A DNA stretch of 64,000 bases, taken from contig NZ_RJUK01000001.1 of NCBI RefSeq assembly GCF_003762925.1, positions 1,550,001-1,614,000 of the forward strand. Reading direction: 5' to 3'. The notes beneath the pieces were generated by a model, which was not told the DNA's origin, did no database searches, and saw only the letters and a program-made list of their open reading frames with translations. Made by a program: the position numbers and the translations under genes. The DNA comes from Marinimicrobium koreense. Its GTDB lineage: Bacteria; Pseudomonadota; Gammaproteobacteria; Pseudomonadales; Cellvibrionaceae. Shown here one piece after another: positions 45,683-57,264 of the stretch (positions within the stretch are counted from its first letter, which is position 1; every line of letters begins with the position of its first letter).

Positions 45683-46243
45683 TCAGTCGGTTCGGCGGCT
45701 CTGCTCGGCCTGCCACTCCTCGCGGGGGACGAATTCCAGCGCCAGGGAGTTGATGCAGTAGCGTTTTCCAGTGGGCTCCGGACCGTCAGGGAACACGTGT
45801 CCCAGGTGTTCGCCGCAGGCGGAGAGCACTTCCACCCGACGGCGGCCAAACCAACTGTAATCATCCTCGAGCCGGATATTGTCGTCCTCAAAGACGGTCC
45901 AGAAGCTGGGCCACCCGGTGCCGGAATCATACTTGTGCCGGGAGTCGAACACCGGAATCCGGCACCCGGCGGTAACGTAGACGCCATCTCGCTTGTTATC
46001 CAGCAGCTCGCCGGTGTAGGCCCGCTCCGTGCCTTTTTCCCAGAGAATGTCGTACTGCTCGTCGGTCAGCAGTTCACGCCAGGTGCTCTGGTCGATTTGT
46101 TCCAGATTTTCGCCGGCTTTGATCCAGGCACGGGCCTGCTCTACGGCCGGTTGGGACGCCGCCGGCAGGGCCGCCAGCAACAGCAGCCCCAGCGTCAGGG
46201 GCAGCAGGCTGGCCAGAATTCGATGCTGATTGATGTAGCGCAT
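45683..46243 (-). CDS. msrB: Periplasmic peptide methionine-R-sulfoxide reductase
   Basis: 186 residues: a signal peptide or anchor (LPLTLGLLLLAALPAAS), then a full MsrB domain (KYDSGTGWPSFW, HLGHVFPDGP, RYCINSLALEF). The catalytic Cys163 is in RYCINS. The usual zinc CxxC pairs are incomplete: only Cys94 and Cys143 remain of the four, so the enzyme is of the non-zinc type and one of these may be the resolving cysteine. It follows yhdP by 1 bp and is likely the last gene of the mre transcript. Confidence 0.93.
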   Translation of the reverse strand: MRYINQHRILASLLPLTLGLLLLAALPAASQPAVEQARAWIKAGENLEQIDQSTWRELLTDEQYDILWEKGTERAYTGELLDNKRDGVYVTAGCRIPVFDSRHKYDSGTGWPSFWTVFEDDNIRLEDDYSWFGRRRVEVLSACGEHLGHVFPDGPEPTGKRYCINSLALEFVPREEWQAEQSRRTD

Positions 46244-46244
46244 A

Positions 46245-49200
46245 TCAGGGCTCCTCGGGGGATTGAGGCTCTGTGGAGCCGTTCTCTGTCGTTAGACCAG
46301 TCCCACCCTCAAACATTCGATCAAACTTGATGGTCGGATCATCCCAATCTCCGCGAATGGTGTAACTGATGCTGGTTGCTTGGTCCACCTGCTTCTCGAA
46401 CAGCTTGCTGACCAGAAATACCCCGGCCGCCGCGGGCAGCCCCGCCGCCACGGCAGTCAGGAAAGTCAGGTTACCGGCAACGGGCAGCGTCGCGATCAGC
46501 CGGGTGTCGAGGGTTTCATCCACCAGATTGGCGCGACCGGCCAGTTGCAGGCGACTGGAGGGGCTGCGTACCTGCACCGGCTCGGAAAACACCAGCGTCC
46601 CTTTGTCGAAGGTCATGAGCCCTTCAATACTGTCGTAGGCCAGACCACTTTGATAGAGGTCGGAAAAATCCAGCCGCAGCCGGCGTGCCAGTGAGTCGAA
46701 ATTGAGCACCGCAAAAAGCCGCAGAATGCCGTCGCTACCGGCGGCCGGATTGCGTTTGAAGCGCCCAGAGGTCACGTTGAACCGGACGTCGCCCTCCAGC
46801 GTCTCGAGATCAAACGCCTGAGGCGCCCCGGCCCAACTGATGTCGAGCCGATAGTTGGCCGATTCACTTTCGAGAATATCGGACTGCCCCCAGCGCTGCA
46901 TCACTTCCGACAGGTTGCCGGCGCGCAGGCTGGCGGCAAGGTAGGTCCGCTCGGGGGTGTCTTCAGACTGCGACCAGAGCAACCGGCCGCCCGTACCTTC
47001 GTCCTGCCCGGTGACGGTCAGGCCGCGGATACGACCTTGCAACTGATCGACAATGACACCCTGATCTCCCGGGGCCAAGCGGAACTCCCACTGACCGTAG
47101 TCCTCACCTCCGAGCATGAGCGACTCGATGCTGACCTGGGCCTCGGGCAGGCTCCTGGGATCAAATGGGTCAGCCGACTCCGACGCACCGACGGCCGACT
47201 CCAGCACCGACCGGGGCAGATCAACCCGGGCCAGACGCAGCGCCAGAGGCTGCCCCGGCGCCCAGTCGAGTTCGCCCGCCAGCTCGGGATTGGTGAAGGT
47301 CAGGCGCCAGCCGCGTTCGGTGGAGACGGCCCCAAGCTCAATCTCTTCCAGTTCCAGTGGGCCCAGTGAATACCGGGTCAGCGCCAGGTCCACTTCGACC
47401 GGGAGCCCCTCAAAGGCGGTCTCCGGTGTCGGCTGCTCATCGTCCGCGACCAGATCCTGATAGCGACGAAGCAGATCCTGCCATCCCTCCAGATCCAGCG
47501 TCTCCATGGCGCCGCTCAGATGCACACCGGGAGCCTCCGGCAGTTGTGCTGGCACCCCCAGGCCCACGCTGACCCGCTGCAATTGTTGCCGCTCGAGATC
47601 AATCTGGGCCCGGGCCTGCAAATGATCGTTGTAGTACAACTCGGCCTGCGCACTCTGACGTCCCAGAATCACGCTGGCGGTAAGCTCCCGGGTCTGCTCG
47701 GCCGTCTTTCCGATCGGTGCCGGGACATTCAGCGAAACTCCGCGCAGATCCGAGCTGAGCGTGAAAGCCGCCAGCTGTTGGTCGCGATCGGGCTCGGGGT
47801 CCCGGTAATGACTAAGTTCCAGCTCGCCGTCGAACGCAAATGTGCCATCCAGAAATTGCAGTGCGGGGCGCTGAGCCCACTCCGCCAACACCGCGCCAGA
47901 GGCCCGACCATTGAGATCAATGGCAGTCACCGACCTATCCTGCTCCTGCCGGCTGGCGATGGCGAGCGTGAGCGGTTCGCCAAACAGCTCCCCGGTCAAT
48001 CCCTCACTGCTCAGCCCCTGCTCATTGTCGTATCGGAGTGGACCCGACAGATCCCGTGCACTCAAATTGAGGTCGTTCATGGTCAGTCGGGGCAAGGTCA
48101 GATCCATCGCCACCTGTTGGGCGGCCCCGGCCTGATCCGGTTGCAGGGGGATAGCCAGATCCAGCTCGGCATCAATGGTGCCCTGTACGCTCCAGGCATC
48201 CATGTTGTCACCGACGTATCGGCGCAGGTAGCCCTCTCTGAGCAGTTGCAGCCCATCACTGGCCAGCGCCTGCAGCTGTCCGTCAATGTTCAATAACAGT
48301 CCCTCGCCCACGGGGTTCTCTGCCACCTGAATCCGAGCATTTTCCAGAGTACTGTTGTACAGCCGGGCCTGCTCCACTCGGGCATCGACCCGGTTGTTAT
48401 CGAGCATGAGCTGACCGGTCAGGTCACTGAGCGGCGGCCAGTCCGGATGATAGTTGAGGTCCGCGCCGGCCATTTCCAGTGCCAGTTGGTAGCTGCGCAC
48501 GCGCGGTTGGCCCGGACGGTTCAGAGTGCCACGGAACAGAAAGTGCGCCGAGCGGGCCGTGCCGGGGTTATTGTCACCGAGGCTGCGAGTGAGCCAATCG
48601 GTCAGCGAGGCCGGGACCACCTTGGGCAGGTACTTGTCATACACATTGGCGTTCAGGTCCTCGCCACGGATATCCAGGTACAGGTCGATATCACCGGTGT
48701 TACGCTCCCAGGGCAGCGACAACCACATGCTGCCCGTAGCGGACTCGCCCGGCCCACGCAATGACAGCGGCCCGCTATTGACGTAAATCTGGTTCTCGTC
48801 CGGCCGCAAGTGCCAGGCGACCTGACCGCGGGCGCTCTGATACGTCATGGGCTCGTCGTAGGTTTTGGCAAAGAACATCTCGAAACCGTTGCGGCTATCC
48901 AGATCGACATGGCCACCGCGCTGATTGGCCTCGACAAACCCGGTCACACCGTTCAGGCCCGGAACGCCCTGCCAGGGTTCCACCGCTACGTCTCCCAGCT
49001 CGGCCATCAGCTCCCAACCCCGCCAGTCGTCCTGGGGCACCGTAAGCTGCAGATGCCGGACGTCGCCCTGGGGATTGAGGGTACGCACCACTTCCTGCAG
49101 GCGACCGTCCCCCAGCAATCCAAGCTGGTCCGCCAGGGTGGTCCAGTAGCGCAGATCGATGTGATCGATCATCCAGTGGATCGGAGCGTTGGTCCGGGCA

Positions 49201-50219
49201 GTGGATACGGAGACCTGCAGCGGCTCCAGAGCCCGATCGCGCCATTCCGCCGAGAGATCCTGCAACGCCACCTGCCACCGACCGGAGCGACGCCATTCGC
49301 CGCCGATGGTGGCGCTGACCCGGTCCAGTGTGAGTTCTTCCAACGGCAGAGCGACGTCGTCCAGCCCCAGATTGCCGACCCAGTCGTAGCCGCCACCGTC
49401 TTCCTGGCTGGAGAACCAGAGGCTGGCGTTCATTCGCCCTTCCCGGTACCAGTCACGATGTTCGCTTTCGCCCACCAGAATGCCACCGATCGCGGTCAGG
49501 GGCTCCAGGGTGGGGAAGTCACGCAGGTTCAGATAGCCTTCGGTATGGAAGTTTTTCGGGTCTCGCGGATCGCCCCGGCCTTCGAGAATGGCCACCAGGG
49601 CACGGTCCCGTCCTTCCAGGTCCACCTGCAAGGAGAGCCGGTGGAAGTCCCCCTCATGCTCCAGTAACAGGTACGGGGCGGAGAAGGTCTGCTGGTGACC
49701 ACTGGCAAAAGACAGGTCAATACTGGCATCAAGCAGCTCGACCCGGGTGCCGACTTCGAACAGGGTGAGCAGATCGTCTGGCGCGAGCGGTTCATCGGCG
49801 GACGGGCGCTCCTGATCGGCGACGAAGTCTGGCAGCCCCCAATACCCATCGGTCCCCTGGGACAGGGATAGTTGGGGGCGACGCAGCACGATCTTGTCCC
49901 AAGCCAGTCGCCCTTCCAGCGCGCTGCTGACCAGATTCAGTCGAAGCAGGACCCGGTCGGCCTTGAGTAGGGGGCGCCCCTCCTGATCACTGACACTCAG
50001 CTCGTAAAGGGTGAGGCTGGGTTTCAGCTCCTGCCAGTCGGCCGTGAGGCGCCCAACCGACACGGACAGATCCAATTGCTCCGACAGATACTCCGTCAGC
50101 TGCCGGTCGTAGTTGGCCAGCAGCGGAAACAGACTCCGCCCTGACTGCACCACCACCGCCAGGGCGATGACCAGCACGGCGCAGAGGATGTAAAATTTTT
50201 TCAGTAGGTAAGCTAACAC
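46245..50219 (-). CDS. yhdP: YhdP-family AsmA-like envelope protein
   Basis: A 1324-residue inner-membrane-anchored protein with one N-terminal helix (FYILCAVLVIALAVVVQSG) and a very long beta-rich periplasmic region typical of the AsmA/TIGR02099 group. These are thought to bridge the periplasm and carry phospholipids to the outer membrane. The length fits the Pseudomonas and Enterobacteriaceae members. Near the end VFLVSKLFEKQVDQATSISYT is the characteristic C-terminal helix region. The order mreB-mreC-mreD-maf-rng-yhdP is conserved in Pseudomonas. Confidence 0.93.
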   Translation of the reverse strand: MLAYLLKKFYILCAVLVIALAVVVQSGRSLFPLLANYDRQLTEYLSEQLDLSVSVGRLTADWQELKPSLTLYELSVSDQEGRPLLKADRVLLRLNLVSSALEGRLAWDKIVLRRPQLSLSQGTDGYWGLPDFVADQERPSADEPLAPDDLLTLFEVGTRVELLDASIDLSFASGHQQTFSAPYLLLEHEGDFHRLSLQVDLEGRDRALVAILEGRGDPRDPKNFHTEGYLNLRDFPTLEPLTAIGGILVGESEHRDWYREGRMNASLWFSSQEDGGGYDWVGNLGLDDVALPLEELTLDRVSATIGGEWRRSGRWQVALQDLSAEWRDRALEPLQVSVSTARTNAPIHWMIDHIDLRYWTTLADQLGLLGDGRLQEVVRTLNPQGDVRHLQLTVPQDDWRGWELMAELGDVAVEPWQGVPGLNGVTGFVEANQRGGHVDLDSRNGFEMFFAKTYDEPMTYQSARGQVAWHLRPDENQIYVNSGPLSLRGPGESATGSMWLSLPWERNTGDIDLYLDIRGEDLNANVYDKYLPKVVPASLTDWLTRSLGDNNPGTARSAHFLFRGTLNRPGQPRVRSYQLALEMAGADLNYHPDWPPLSDLTGQLMLDNNRVDARVEQARLYNSTLENARIQVAENPVGEGLLLNIDGQLQALASDGLQLLREGYLRRYVGDNMDAWSVQGTIDAELDLAIPLQPDQAGAAQQVAMDLTLPRLTMNDLNLSARDLSGPLRYDNEQGLSSEGLTGELFGEPLTLAIASRQEQDRSVTAIDLNGRASGAVLAEWAQRPALQFLDGTFAFDGELELSHYRDPEPDRDQQLAAFTLSSDLRGVSLNVPAPIGKTAEQTRELTASVILGRQSAQAELYYNDHLQARAQIDLERQQLQRVSVGLGVPAQLPEAPGVHLSGAMETLDLEGWQDLLRRYQDLVADDEQPTPETAFEGLPVEVDLALTRYSLGPLELEEIELGAVSTERGWRLTFTNPELAGELDWAPGQPLALRLARVDLPRSVLESAVGASESADPFDPRSLPEAQVSIESLMLGGEDYGQWEFRLAPGDQGVIVDQLQGRIRGLTVTGQDEGTGGRLLWSQSEDTPERTYLAASLRAGNLSEVMQRWGQSDILESESANYRLDISWAGAPQAFDLETLEGDVRFNVTSGRFKRNPAAGSDGILRLFAVLNFDSLARRLRLDFSDLYQSGLAYDSIEGLMTFDKGTLVFSEPVQVRSPSSRLQLAGRANLVDETLDTRLIATLPVAGNLTFLTAVAAGLPAAAGVFLVSKLFEKQVDQATSISYTIRGDWDDPTIKFDRMFEGGTGLTTENGSTEPQSPEEP

Positions 50220-50301
50220 CGAAACATACCTGAGGGTTTCCTCAAACCGGTCGACGGAACGGCCGGGGCGCCAGAATCTGCCTCTCTACCCGGGTTGATC
50301 A

Positions 50302-51768
50302 TCAGACCAGCACAATGTCGTACTGTTCCTGGGTAAACAGGCTCTCGACCTGGAATTCAATGGTGCGGCCAATAAAGGCCTCCAGATCGGCCACGTAAGC
50401 CGCCTCTTCATCGAGCAGGCGATCCACCACCAACTGGGAGGCCAGCACCAGGAACTTGTCATTATCGTACGCGCGTGCCTCGCGCAGAATTTCCCGGAAA
50501 ATCTCATAACACACCGTCTCGGCCGACTTGACCAGGCCCCGCCCCGAGCACAGCGGGCAGGGCTCGCAGAGCATCTGGCCGAGGGATTCCCGGGTGCGCT
50601 TGCGGGTCATCTCCACCAGTCCCAACTCGGACACCCCGGTGATGCTGGTCTTGGCGTGGTCTTTTTCCAGGGCTTTTTCCAGCGTCCGCAGCACCTGACG
50701 CTCGTGCTCCGGGTCCTTCATATCGATGAAGTCGAGGATGATGATCCCCCCCAGGTTGCGCAGCCGCAATTGTCGCACAATCGCACTGGCCGCCTCCATA
50801 TTGGTTTTGAAGATGGTCTCTTCCAGATTGCGCCGCCCCACGAACGCACCGGTGTTCACATCCACGGTGGTCATGGCTTCGGTCTGCTCGACAATCAGGT
50901 AACCATTGGACTTTAGCGGCACCCGGGTGTCCAGCGCCCGGGCAATCTCATCCTCAACACCGTACAGGTCAAGCAAAGGGCGTTCGCCACTGTAGCATTC
51001 AATCAGATCCACCAGCTCGGGGTAGTAACTGGTGGCGAATTCGCGCATCTGGGTCCAGCTCATGCGCGAATCCACCCGGATTTTCTCGATCGGTGCCCGG
51101 GCCAGATCCCGCAGGGCGCGCAGAAATAGCGGCATGTCGGTGTGAATGGCGCTGGGCACCGGGGCATTGGTGCACTTATCCTGAAAATCGAGCCACAGCT
51201 TCTGCAGGAAGTCGATGTCATTGCGCAGCTCGTCCGCTCCGACGCCCTCGGCCACGGTGCGCAGGATGAAGCCACCGGACACACCGGCCTCCTCGGCAAG
51301 CGATTCGACCTGTCCGCGCAACCGCTGACGTTCGGCGTCATCGTCAATGCGGGTCGACACCCCGATGTGGGCACTGTTGGGCATGTAGACCAGATAACGG
51401 GAAGACAGACTGAGGTTGGTCGTCAGGCGAGCGCCCTTGGTGCCGATGGGGTCTTTACTGACCTGCACCAGCAGGGTTTGGCCTTCGCGCACCAGAGCAC
51501 GGATGTCCGGCACCTCTCCGCGGCGACCCTCATCGTCATCCGTCTCGGCCATATCCGAAGCGTGAATAAAGGCGGTGCGGGCCAGCCCGATTTCCACAAA
51601 CGCCGCCTGCATGCCGGGTAGCACCCGGACCACTTTTCCTTTGTAGATGTTGCCGACGTAGCCCTTGCCGTGACTGCGCTCAATGTGTAATTCCTGGACT
51701 ACCCCGTTTTCCACCAGGGCCACCCGGGTTTCCACGGGAGAGACATTGATCAGTAGTTCTTCACTCAT
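50302..51768 (-). CDS. rng: Ribonuclease G
   Basis: A 488-residue endoribonuclease of the RNase E/G family that processes the 5' end of 16S rRNA and other RNAs. An S1 domain (about 36-120, IYKGKVVRVLPGMQAAFVEI) is followed by the catalytic region with metal-binding Asp303 in VDVNTGAF and Asp346 in ILDFIDM, and the zinc-link cysteines CEPCPLC (401-407). ATG 51768 overlaps the maf stop by 4 bp. The shortness and absence of a scaffold tail distinguish it from RNase E. Confidence 0.96.
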   Translation of the reverse strand: MSEELLINVSPVETRVALVENGVVQELHIERSHGKGYVGNIYKGKVVRVLPGMQAAFVEIGLARTAFIHASDMAETDDDEGRRGEVPDIRALVREGQTLLVQVSKDPIGTKGARLTTNLSLSSRYLVYMPNSAHIGVSTRIDDDAERQRLRGQVESLAEEAGVSGGFILRTVAEGVGADELRNDIDFLQKLWLDFQDKCTNAPVPSAIHTDMPLFLRALRDLARAPIEKIRVDSRMSWTQMREFATSYYPELVDLIECYSGERPLLDLYGVEDEIARALDTRVPLKSNGYLIVEQTEAMTTVDVNTGAFVGRRNLEETIFKTNMEAASAIVRQLRLRNLGGIIILDFIDMKDPEHERQVLRTLEKALEKDHAKTSITGVSELGLVEMTRKRTRESLGQMLCEPCPLCSGRGLVKSAETVCYEIFREILREARAYDNDKFLVLASQLVVDRLLDEEAAYVADLEAFIGRTIEFQVESLFTQEQYDIVLV

Positions 51769-52385
51769 GGACGCTCGCCTTTGGGTACGCCGGCGGGATG
51801 GCCCCACCAGGGCACCTGAAATTGGTTGAGCAGCTCGGCGGTCTGAGCCATTGGCAGACCCACAACCGCACTGTAACTACCTTCGATTCGATCCACCCAG
51901 ACACCGCCCAGGCCCTGAATGCCGTATCCGCCAGCTTTATCACGGGGCTCGCCGGAGGCCCAATAGGCCTCCATCTCGCGCTCATCGAGGGCCCGAAACC
52001 AGACGGTGGTGGTAACGCGGCAGACCGCTTCGCGCTCCGGCGAACAGACCGCGACGGCGGTCATCACCTGGTGCTCACGCCCGGACATCAGCCGCCACAT
52101 GGTCAGGGCATGGTCACGCCCGAGGGGCTTTTCCAGCACTTTTCCCAGACAGACCCCAATGGTATCGGACCCCAGCACCGGCGCCGCCGGCAGCCTCAGC
52201 TTACCGAGCCGGGCCAGACCCGCACGGGCCTTCTCCAGCGCCAGGCGCTCGACGTACTGAGCCGGCGGCTCCTCCGCTCCCCGCTCTTCCGGCACAGACA
52301 ACGCCAAAGGTTCGAACTGCACGCCCAGTTGACCGAGCAACTCGCGGCGGCGCGGGGATTGGGATGCCAGATACAGATCCGTCAT
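51765..52385 (-). CDS. maf: Maf-like nucleotide pyrophosphatase
   Basis: 206 residues of the Maf/Ham1-like family of nucleoside triphosphate pyrophosphatases, thought to remove non-canonical nucleotides such as modified dTTP/UTP. The signature LASQSPRRRELL opens the protein, and GSDTIGVCLGKVLEKPL with RDKAGGYGIQG follows. ATG 52385 has AGGAGAG upstream; the longer frame overlaps mreD. It overlaps rng by 4 bp and follows mreD. Confidence 0.94.
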   Translation of the reverse strand: MTDLYLASQSPRRRELLGQLGVQFEPLALSVPEERGAEEPPAQYVERLALEKARAGLARLGKLRLPAAPVLGSDTIGVCLGKVLEKPLGRDHALTMWRLMSGREHQVMTAVAVCSPEREAVCRVTTTVWFRALDEREMEAYWASGEPRDKAGGYGIQGLGGVWVDRIEGSYSAVVGLPMAQTAELLNQFQVPWWGHPAGVPKGERP

Positions 52386-52434
52386 TGTCACATCTCTCCT
52401 GCGTCTGTTGTGTGGGCCAGCACTGGCGCCTCTG

Positions 52435-52926
52435 CTACTGGATGCGGTAGCGGTGACGCAGCCCCCCAAAACCGATGTGGACCAGAGGCCATAGCACCGC
52501 GCTGACCAGTGCCGGGTACAGGAACTGCAGGCCCGACACATGCCCCCCGGCCAGGCTGTGAACCCAATTGCTGGTCATCTGGGCAATGCCGACCAGGACA
52601 AACACCCAACAGGCCTGCTGCCAGAGGGCGTAGTTGCCAAACCGGCGATAGGATTGCAGCGCAATGTAAGTTACGATCACCAAACCCAGCGCATGCTGTC
52701 CGAGTGGCGTACCCTCCACCAGATCCTGAATCAGACCCAGCAGAGCAACCTGGGTCAGGCTGACATGATCCGGCAGGGTAAACACCCAATAGACCACCAC
52801 CAGCATGACAAACTCCGGGCGCCACCAGCGCCAATCCAGAGGCAGCGGATAAACCGCCAACGTCAGGGCCAGCAAGAGAGCCACCAGCACCAGCCAGCGA
52901 TTGTGGCCCCGGGTCAGATCAATCAT
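52435..52926 (-). CDS. mreD: Rod-shape-determining protein MreD
   Basis: A 163-residue integral membrane protein with about five helices (WLVLVALLLALTLAVYPL, FVMLVVVYWVFTLP, VALLGLIQDLVEGTPLGQHA, VIVTYIALQSYRR). L-I-Q-D-L-x-x-G-x-x-L-G is the MreD hallmark. It belongs to the elongasome that places cell-wall synthesis along the cell cylinder. ATG 52926 overlaps the end of mreC by 8 bp. Confidence 0.94.
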   Translation of the reverse strand: MIDLTRGHNRWLVLVALLLALTLAVYPLPLDWRWWRPEFVMLVVVYWVFTLPDHVSLTQVALLGLIQDLVEGTPLGQHALGLVIVTYIALQSYRRFGNYALWQQACWVFVLVGIAQMTSNWVHSLAGGHVSGLQFLYPALVSAVLWPLVHIGFGGLRHRYRIQ

Positions 52927-53815
52927 TGGCCTCGCCCTCGGCCTCTTCAAGCGGAAGCTCCGGGGCGGGTTGCTCGACGCCGCTGCGCTCAGACGCGCCG
53001 CCAGCAAAGACCAACAGCAGGTGTCGGCTGCGGTCAAGGCGCGCCATAGGGCGGGCGATGACCGTTGAAAATGATTGCCCGGGATCCCGGACCACCTGCT
53101 CGACCTCGGCCACCGGATAACCCACCGGGAAGCGGTCCCCCAACCCGGAGCTGACCAGCAGATCGCCGACCCGGATATCTGTGGTGTTGGATACGTGGCG
53201 AAGGCGCAGGCGGTTGATGTGCCCGGTGCCCTCGGCAATCGCGCGAACGCCGTTGCGATTGACCTGCACCGGCAGCGCATGACTGGTGTCCGTGATCAAC
53301 AGCACCCGACTGCTGTCCGGGTTGGCCTCCACCACCTGGCCCATGAGGCCAAAGGCATCCAACACCGGCTGCCCCATATAGACGCCGTCTCGGGCGCCTT
53401 TATTGATGACCACGGAGTGGCTCAGTGGATTGGGGGAAACTCCCACCAGCTCCGCCACCAGGACGTTATCCTGAAGCATGTCACTGGAACCAAGCAGGCG
53501 ACGCAAGCGCACGTTCTCGGCGGCCAGAGCGGCCATTTGCTGCAATTTGCGCTGGAGAATCAGCAGTTCGGATTTGAGGGCTTCGTTTTCCTCGCTCAGC
53601 GCCTGACGGCTGGCAAAGGTATCATCGCCCCAGGCTCCGATGCGCTGGGGCAGATTGGTCACCCAATAGAAAGGGGTAGCGACGGCACCAAGCTGGGCGC
53701 GCACCGGCCCCAGCCAATCGGTGTAGAGACTGACAAGTATGAGGCCGACGGCCGCCACGCTGAAGAACAACGCACGCGAGGCAACCGCCGGGCCTTTGGT
53801 AAACAGCGTTTTAAT
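52919..53815 (-). CDS. mreC: Rod-shape-determining protein MreC
   Basis: A 283-residue frame from TTG 53770, or 298 residues if the upstream in-frame codons are included. It has one membrane helix (FFSVAAVGLILVSLYTDWLG), a coiled coil (SEENEALKSELLILQRKLQQ) and the two beta domains of MreC (LVGVSPNPLSHSVVINKGA, GDLLVSSGLGDRFPVGYPVA). It is the periplasmic scaffold of the elongasome. The upstream in-frame residues I-K-T-L-F-T-K-G-P match the conserved MreC N-terminus, so translation probably starts at the ATT at 53815 (GGGAGAGG before it) or the adjacent GTT; no ATG, GTG or TTG lies before 53770. Confidence 0.93.
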   Translation of the reverse strand: MKTLFTKGPAVASRALFFSVAAVGLILVSLYTDWLGPVRAQLGAVATPFYWVTNLPQRIGAWGDDTFASRQALSEENEALKSELLILQRKLQQMAALAAENVRLRRLLGSSDMLQDNVLVAELVGVSPNPLSHSVVINKGARDGVYMGQPVLDAFGLMGQVVEANPDSSRVLLITDTSHALPVQVNRNGVRAIAEGTGHINRLRLRHVSNTTDIRVGDLLVSSGLGDRFPVGYPVAEVEQVVRDPGQSFSTVIARPMARLDRSRHLLLVFAGGASERSGVEQPAPELPLEEAEGEAND

Positions 53816-53868
53816 AACACCCTCTCCCGCTCAGTGTGGATCCCGTTAACTCTGGGCCCAGCAACCCG

Positions 53869-55287
<1,419 letters not shown>

Positions 55288-55575
55288 ATGGCCATCGCCT
55301 CTTCCGACATCGCCAAGCTGGCGCATTTGGCGCGCATCGCTGTTTCCGACGATGAAGTCGGTCAAGTCACCGAGCGCGTCTCTGACGTCCTCAACCTGGT
55401 CGACCAGTTGCAGGCGGTCGATACCACAGGCGTCAAGCCCATGGCCCACCCGCTGGATGCCACCCAGCGCCTGCGCGCGGATCAGGTGACCGAGCCCAAT
55501 CAGCGCGAGCACTTCCAGGCCATTGCCCCGGCGACCGAAGACGGGCTCTACCTGGTGCCCCGCGTCATCGAATGA
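55288..55575 (+). CDS. gatC: Asp-tRNA(Asn)/Glu-tRNA(Gln) amidotransferase subunit C
   Basis: 95 residues, the small subunit that holds GatA and GatB together. [20 protein letters not shown] and [20 protein letters not shown] are typical GatC stretches, with a late [14 protein letters not shown] 55288 has TGGAG before it. First gene of gatC-gatA-gatB; the operon implies that Asn-tRNA and/or Gln-tRNA are formed by transamidation. Confidence 0.96.
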   Translation: MAIASSDIAKLAHLARIAVSDDEVGQVTERVSDVLNLVDQLQAVDTTGVKPMAHPLDATQRLRADQVTEPNQREHFQAIAPATEDGLYLVPRVIE

Positions 55576-55676
55576 TCGCCGCGCCCGGCCCGACCTTTGA
55601 CCGGCCCGCCCTCTATAGCGCCCTGCGCCATTGAAGCGGCTTGAGCCCAGACACTTATTTGAGGATGTAAATCGCA

Positions 55677-57131
55677 ATGCACCAACACACCATTGCCCAA
55701 CTGGTTCAGGGACTGCGCAACCGGGAGTTTTCCAGCACCGAGCTGACCCGGCACTATATTGACCGCATCCAGCGCCTGGACCCGACCTATAACAGCTACA
55801 TCACCCTGACCGAAGAGCGGGCCCTGGCCCAGGCCGCCAAAGCCGACGAGCGGCTGGCCCAGGGGGATGCGCCCGCGCTGTGCGGCGTACCCATTGCCCA
55901 CAAGGACATCTTCTGTACCACCGGCGTGCGTACCAGCTGCGGCTCCAAAATGCTGGACAACTTCATTGCCCCCTACAACGCCACCATCGTCGACAATTAC
56001 GAAGCGGCCGGGGCGGTCATGCTGGGCAAAACCAATATGGACGAGTTCGCCATGGGCTCCTCCAACGAAACGAGTTTCTATGGGCCAGTGAAAAACCCCT
56101 GGGACACCGGCTGCGTGCCGGGCGGCTCCTCCGGCGGCTCCGCCGCCTCGGTGGCCGCCCACCTGGCCCCCGGCGCCACCGCCTCCGACACCGGCGGCTC
56201 CATCCGCCAGCCAGCGGCCCTGTGCGGCCTCACCGGCCTCAAGCCCACCTATGGCCGGGTCAGCCGTTGGGGCATGATCGCCTTCGCCTCCAGCCTCGAT
56301 CAGGCCGGCACCCTGACCCGCACCGCCGAAGACTCCGCGCTGATGCTCAACGCCATGGCCAGCTTCGATCCCAAGGACTCTACCTGCGTGGACCAGCCGC
56401 TGGAGGATTACACCGCCGAGCTGGATAAGCCTCTCGACGGCCTGAAAATTGGCGTCCCCAAAGAATACTTCACCGACGGGCTGGATCCGGACACCGCCAA
56501 AGCGGTAGAAGCGGCCATCAAAGTCTATGAAAGCCTCGGCGCCAGCATCAAAACCATCAGCCTGCCCCACTCCGGCCTGGCGGTCGCCGCCTACTACGTG
56601 ATCGCCCCGGCGGAGTGCTCAGCCAACCTGTCGCGCTTTGACGGCGTGCGCTACGGCTACCGCTGTGAAAACCCGAAAGACCTGAACGACCTGTACGAAC
56701 GCTCGCGCAGCGAAGCCTTCGGCGAAGAAGTCAAACGCCGCATCCTGGTAGGCACCTACGCCCTGTCCGCGGGCTACTACGACGCCTACTACAACAAGGC
56801 CCAGCAAGTGCGCCGCCTGATCAAACAGGACTTTGTCGACGCCTTCAGCGAAGTCGACGTCATCCTCGGCCCCACATCGCCCTCACCGGCGTTCGCCTTT
56901 GGCTCAAAAACCAAAGACCCGGTGTCCATGTACCTGGAAGACGTCTTCACCATCCCCACCAACCTGGCGGGCCTACCCGGCCTGTCCATCCCCTGCGGCC
57001 AGGTGGATGGAAAACCGGTGGGGCTGCAGTTGATTGGCAACTATTTCGCCGAAGGCAAATTGTTGAACGTCGCCCACCAGTTCCAGTTGGCGACGGACTT
57101 TCATCAGCAGAGTGCGCCCGGAATCGAATAG
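55677..57131 (+). CDS. gatA: Asp-tRNA(Asn)/Glu-tRNA(Gln) amidotransferase subunit A
   Basis: 484 residues of the amidase-signature family; it hydrolyses glutamine and passes ammonia to GatB. The catalytic triad is Lys76 (PIAHKD), cis-Ser151 (PGGSSGGS) and nucleophile Ser175 ([11 protein letters not shown]). ATG 55677 is 101 bp behind gatC. A 328-bp repeat-bearing gap separates it from gatB. Confidence 0.97.
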   Translation: MHQHTIAQLVQGLRNREFSSTELTRHYIDRIQRLDPTYNSYITLTEERALAQAAKADERLAQGDAPALCGVPIAHKDIFCTTGVRTSCGSKMLDNFIAPYNATIVDNYEAAGAVMLGKTNMDEFAMGSSNETSFYGPVKNPWDTGCVPGGSSGGSAASVAAHLAPGATASDTGGSIRQPAALCGLTGLKPTYGRVSRWGMIAFASSLDQAGTLTRTAEDSALMLNAMASFDPKDSTCVDQPLEDYTAELDKPLDGLKIGVPKEYFTDGLDPDTAKAVEAAIKVYESLGASIKTISLPHSGLAVAAYYVIAPAECSANLSRFDGVRYGYRCENPKDLNDLYERSRSEAFGEEVKRRILVGTYALSAGYYDAYYNKAQQVRRLIKQDFVDAFSEVDVILGPTSPSPAFAFGSKTKDPVSMYLEDVFTIPTNLAGLPGLSIPCGQVDGKPVGLQLIGNYFAEGKLLNVAHQFQLATDFHQQSAPGIE

Positions 57132-57264
57132 CCCGATGGTTTCGCTTGGGGCGGATGCCGTGCGCCCCACCCGCAATAAACCGGGCGCGGGGCGGATACG
57201 GCACGACATATACACAGCGGCCGATATTTTCCGTTTGCCATTGGTCGACGCTGGGCGGAGCCGG

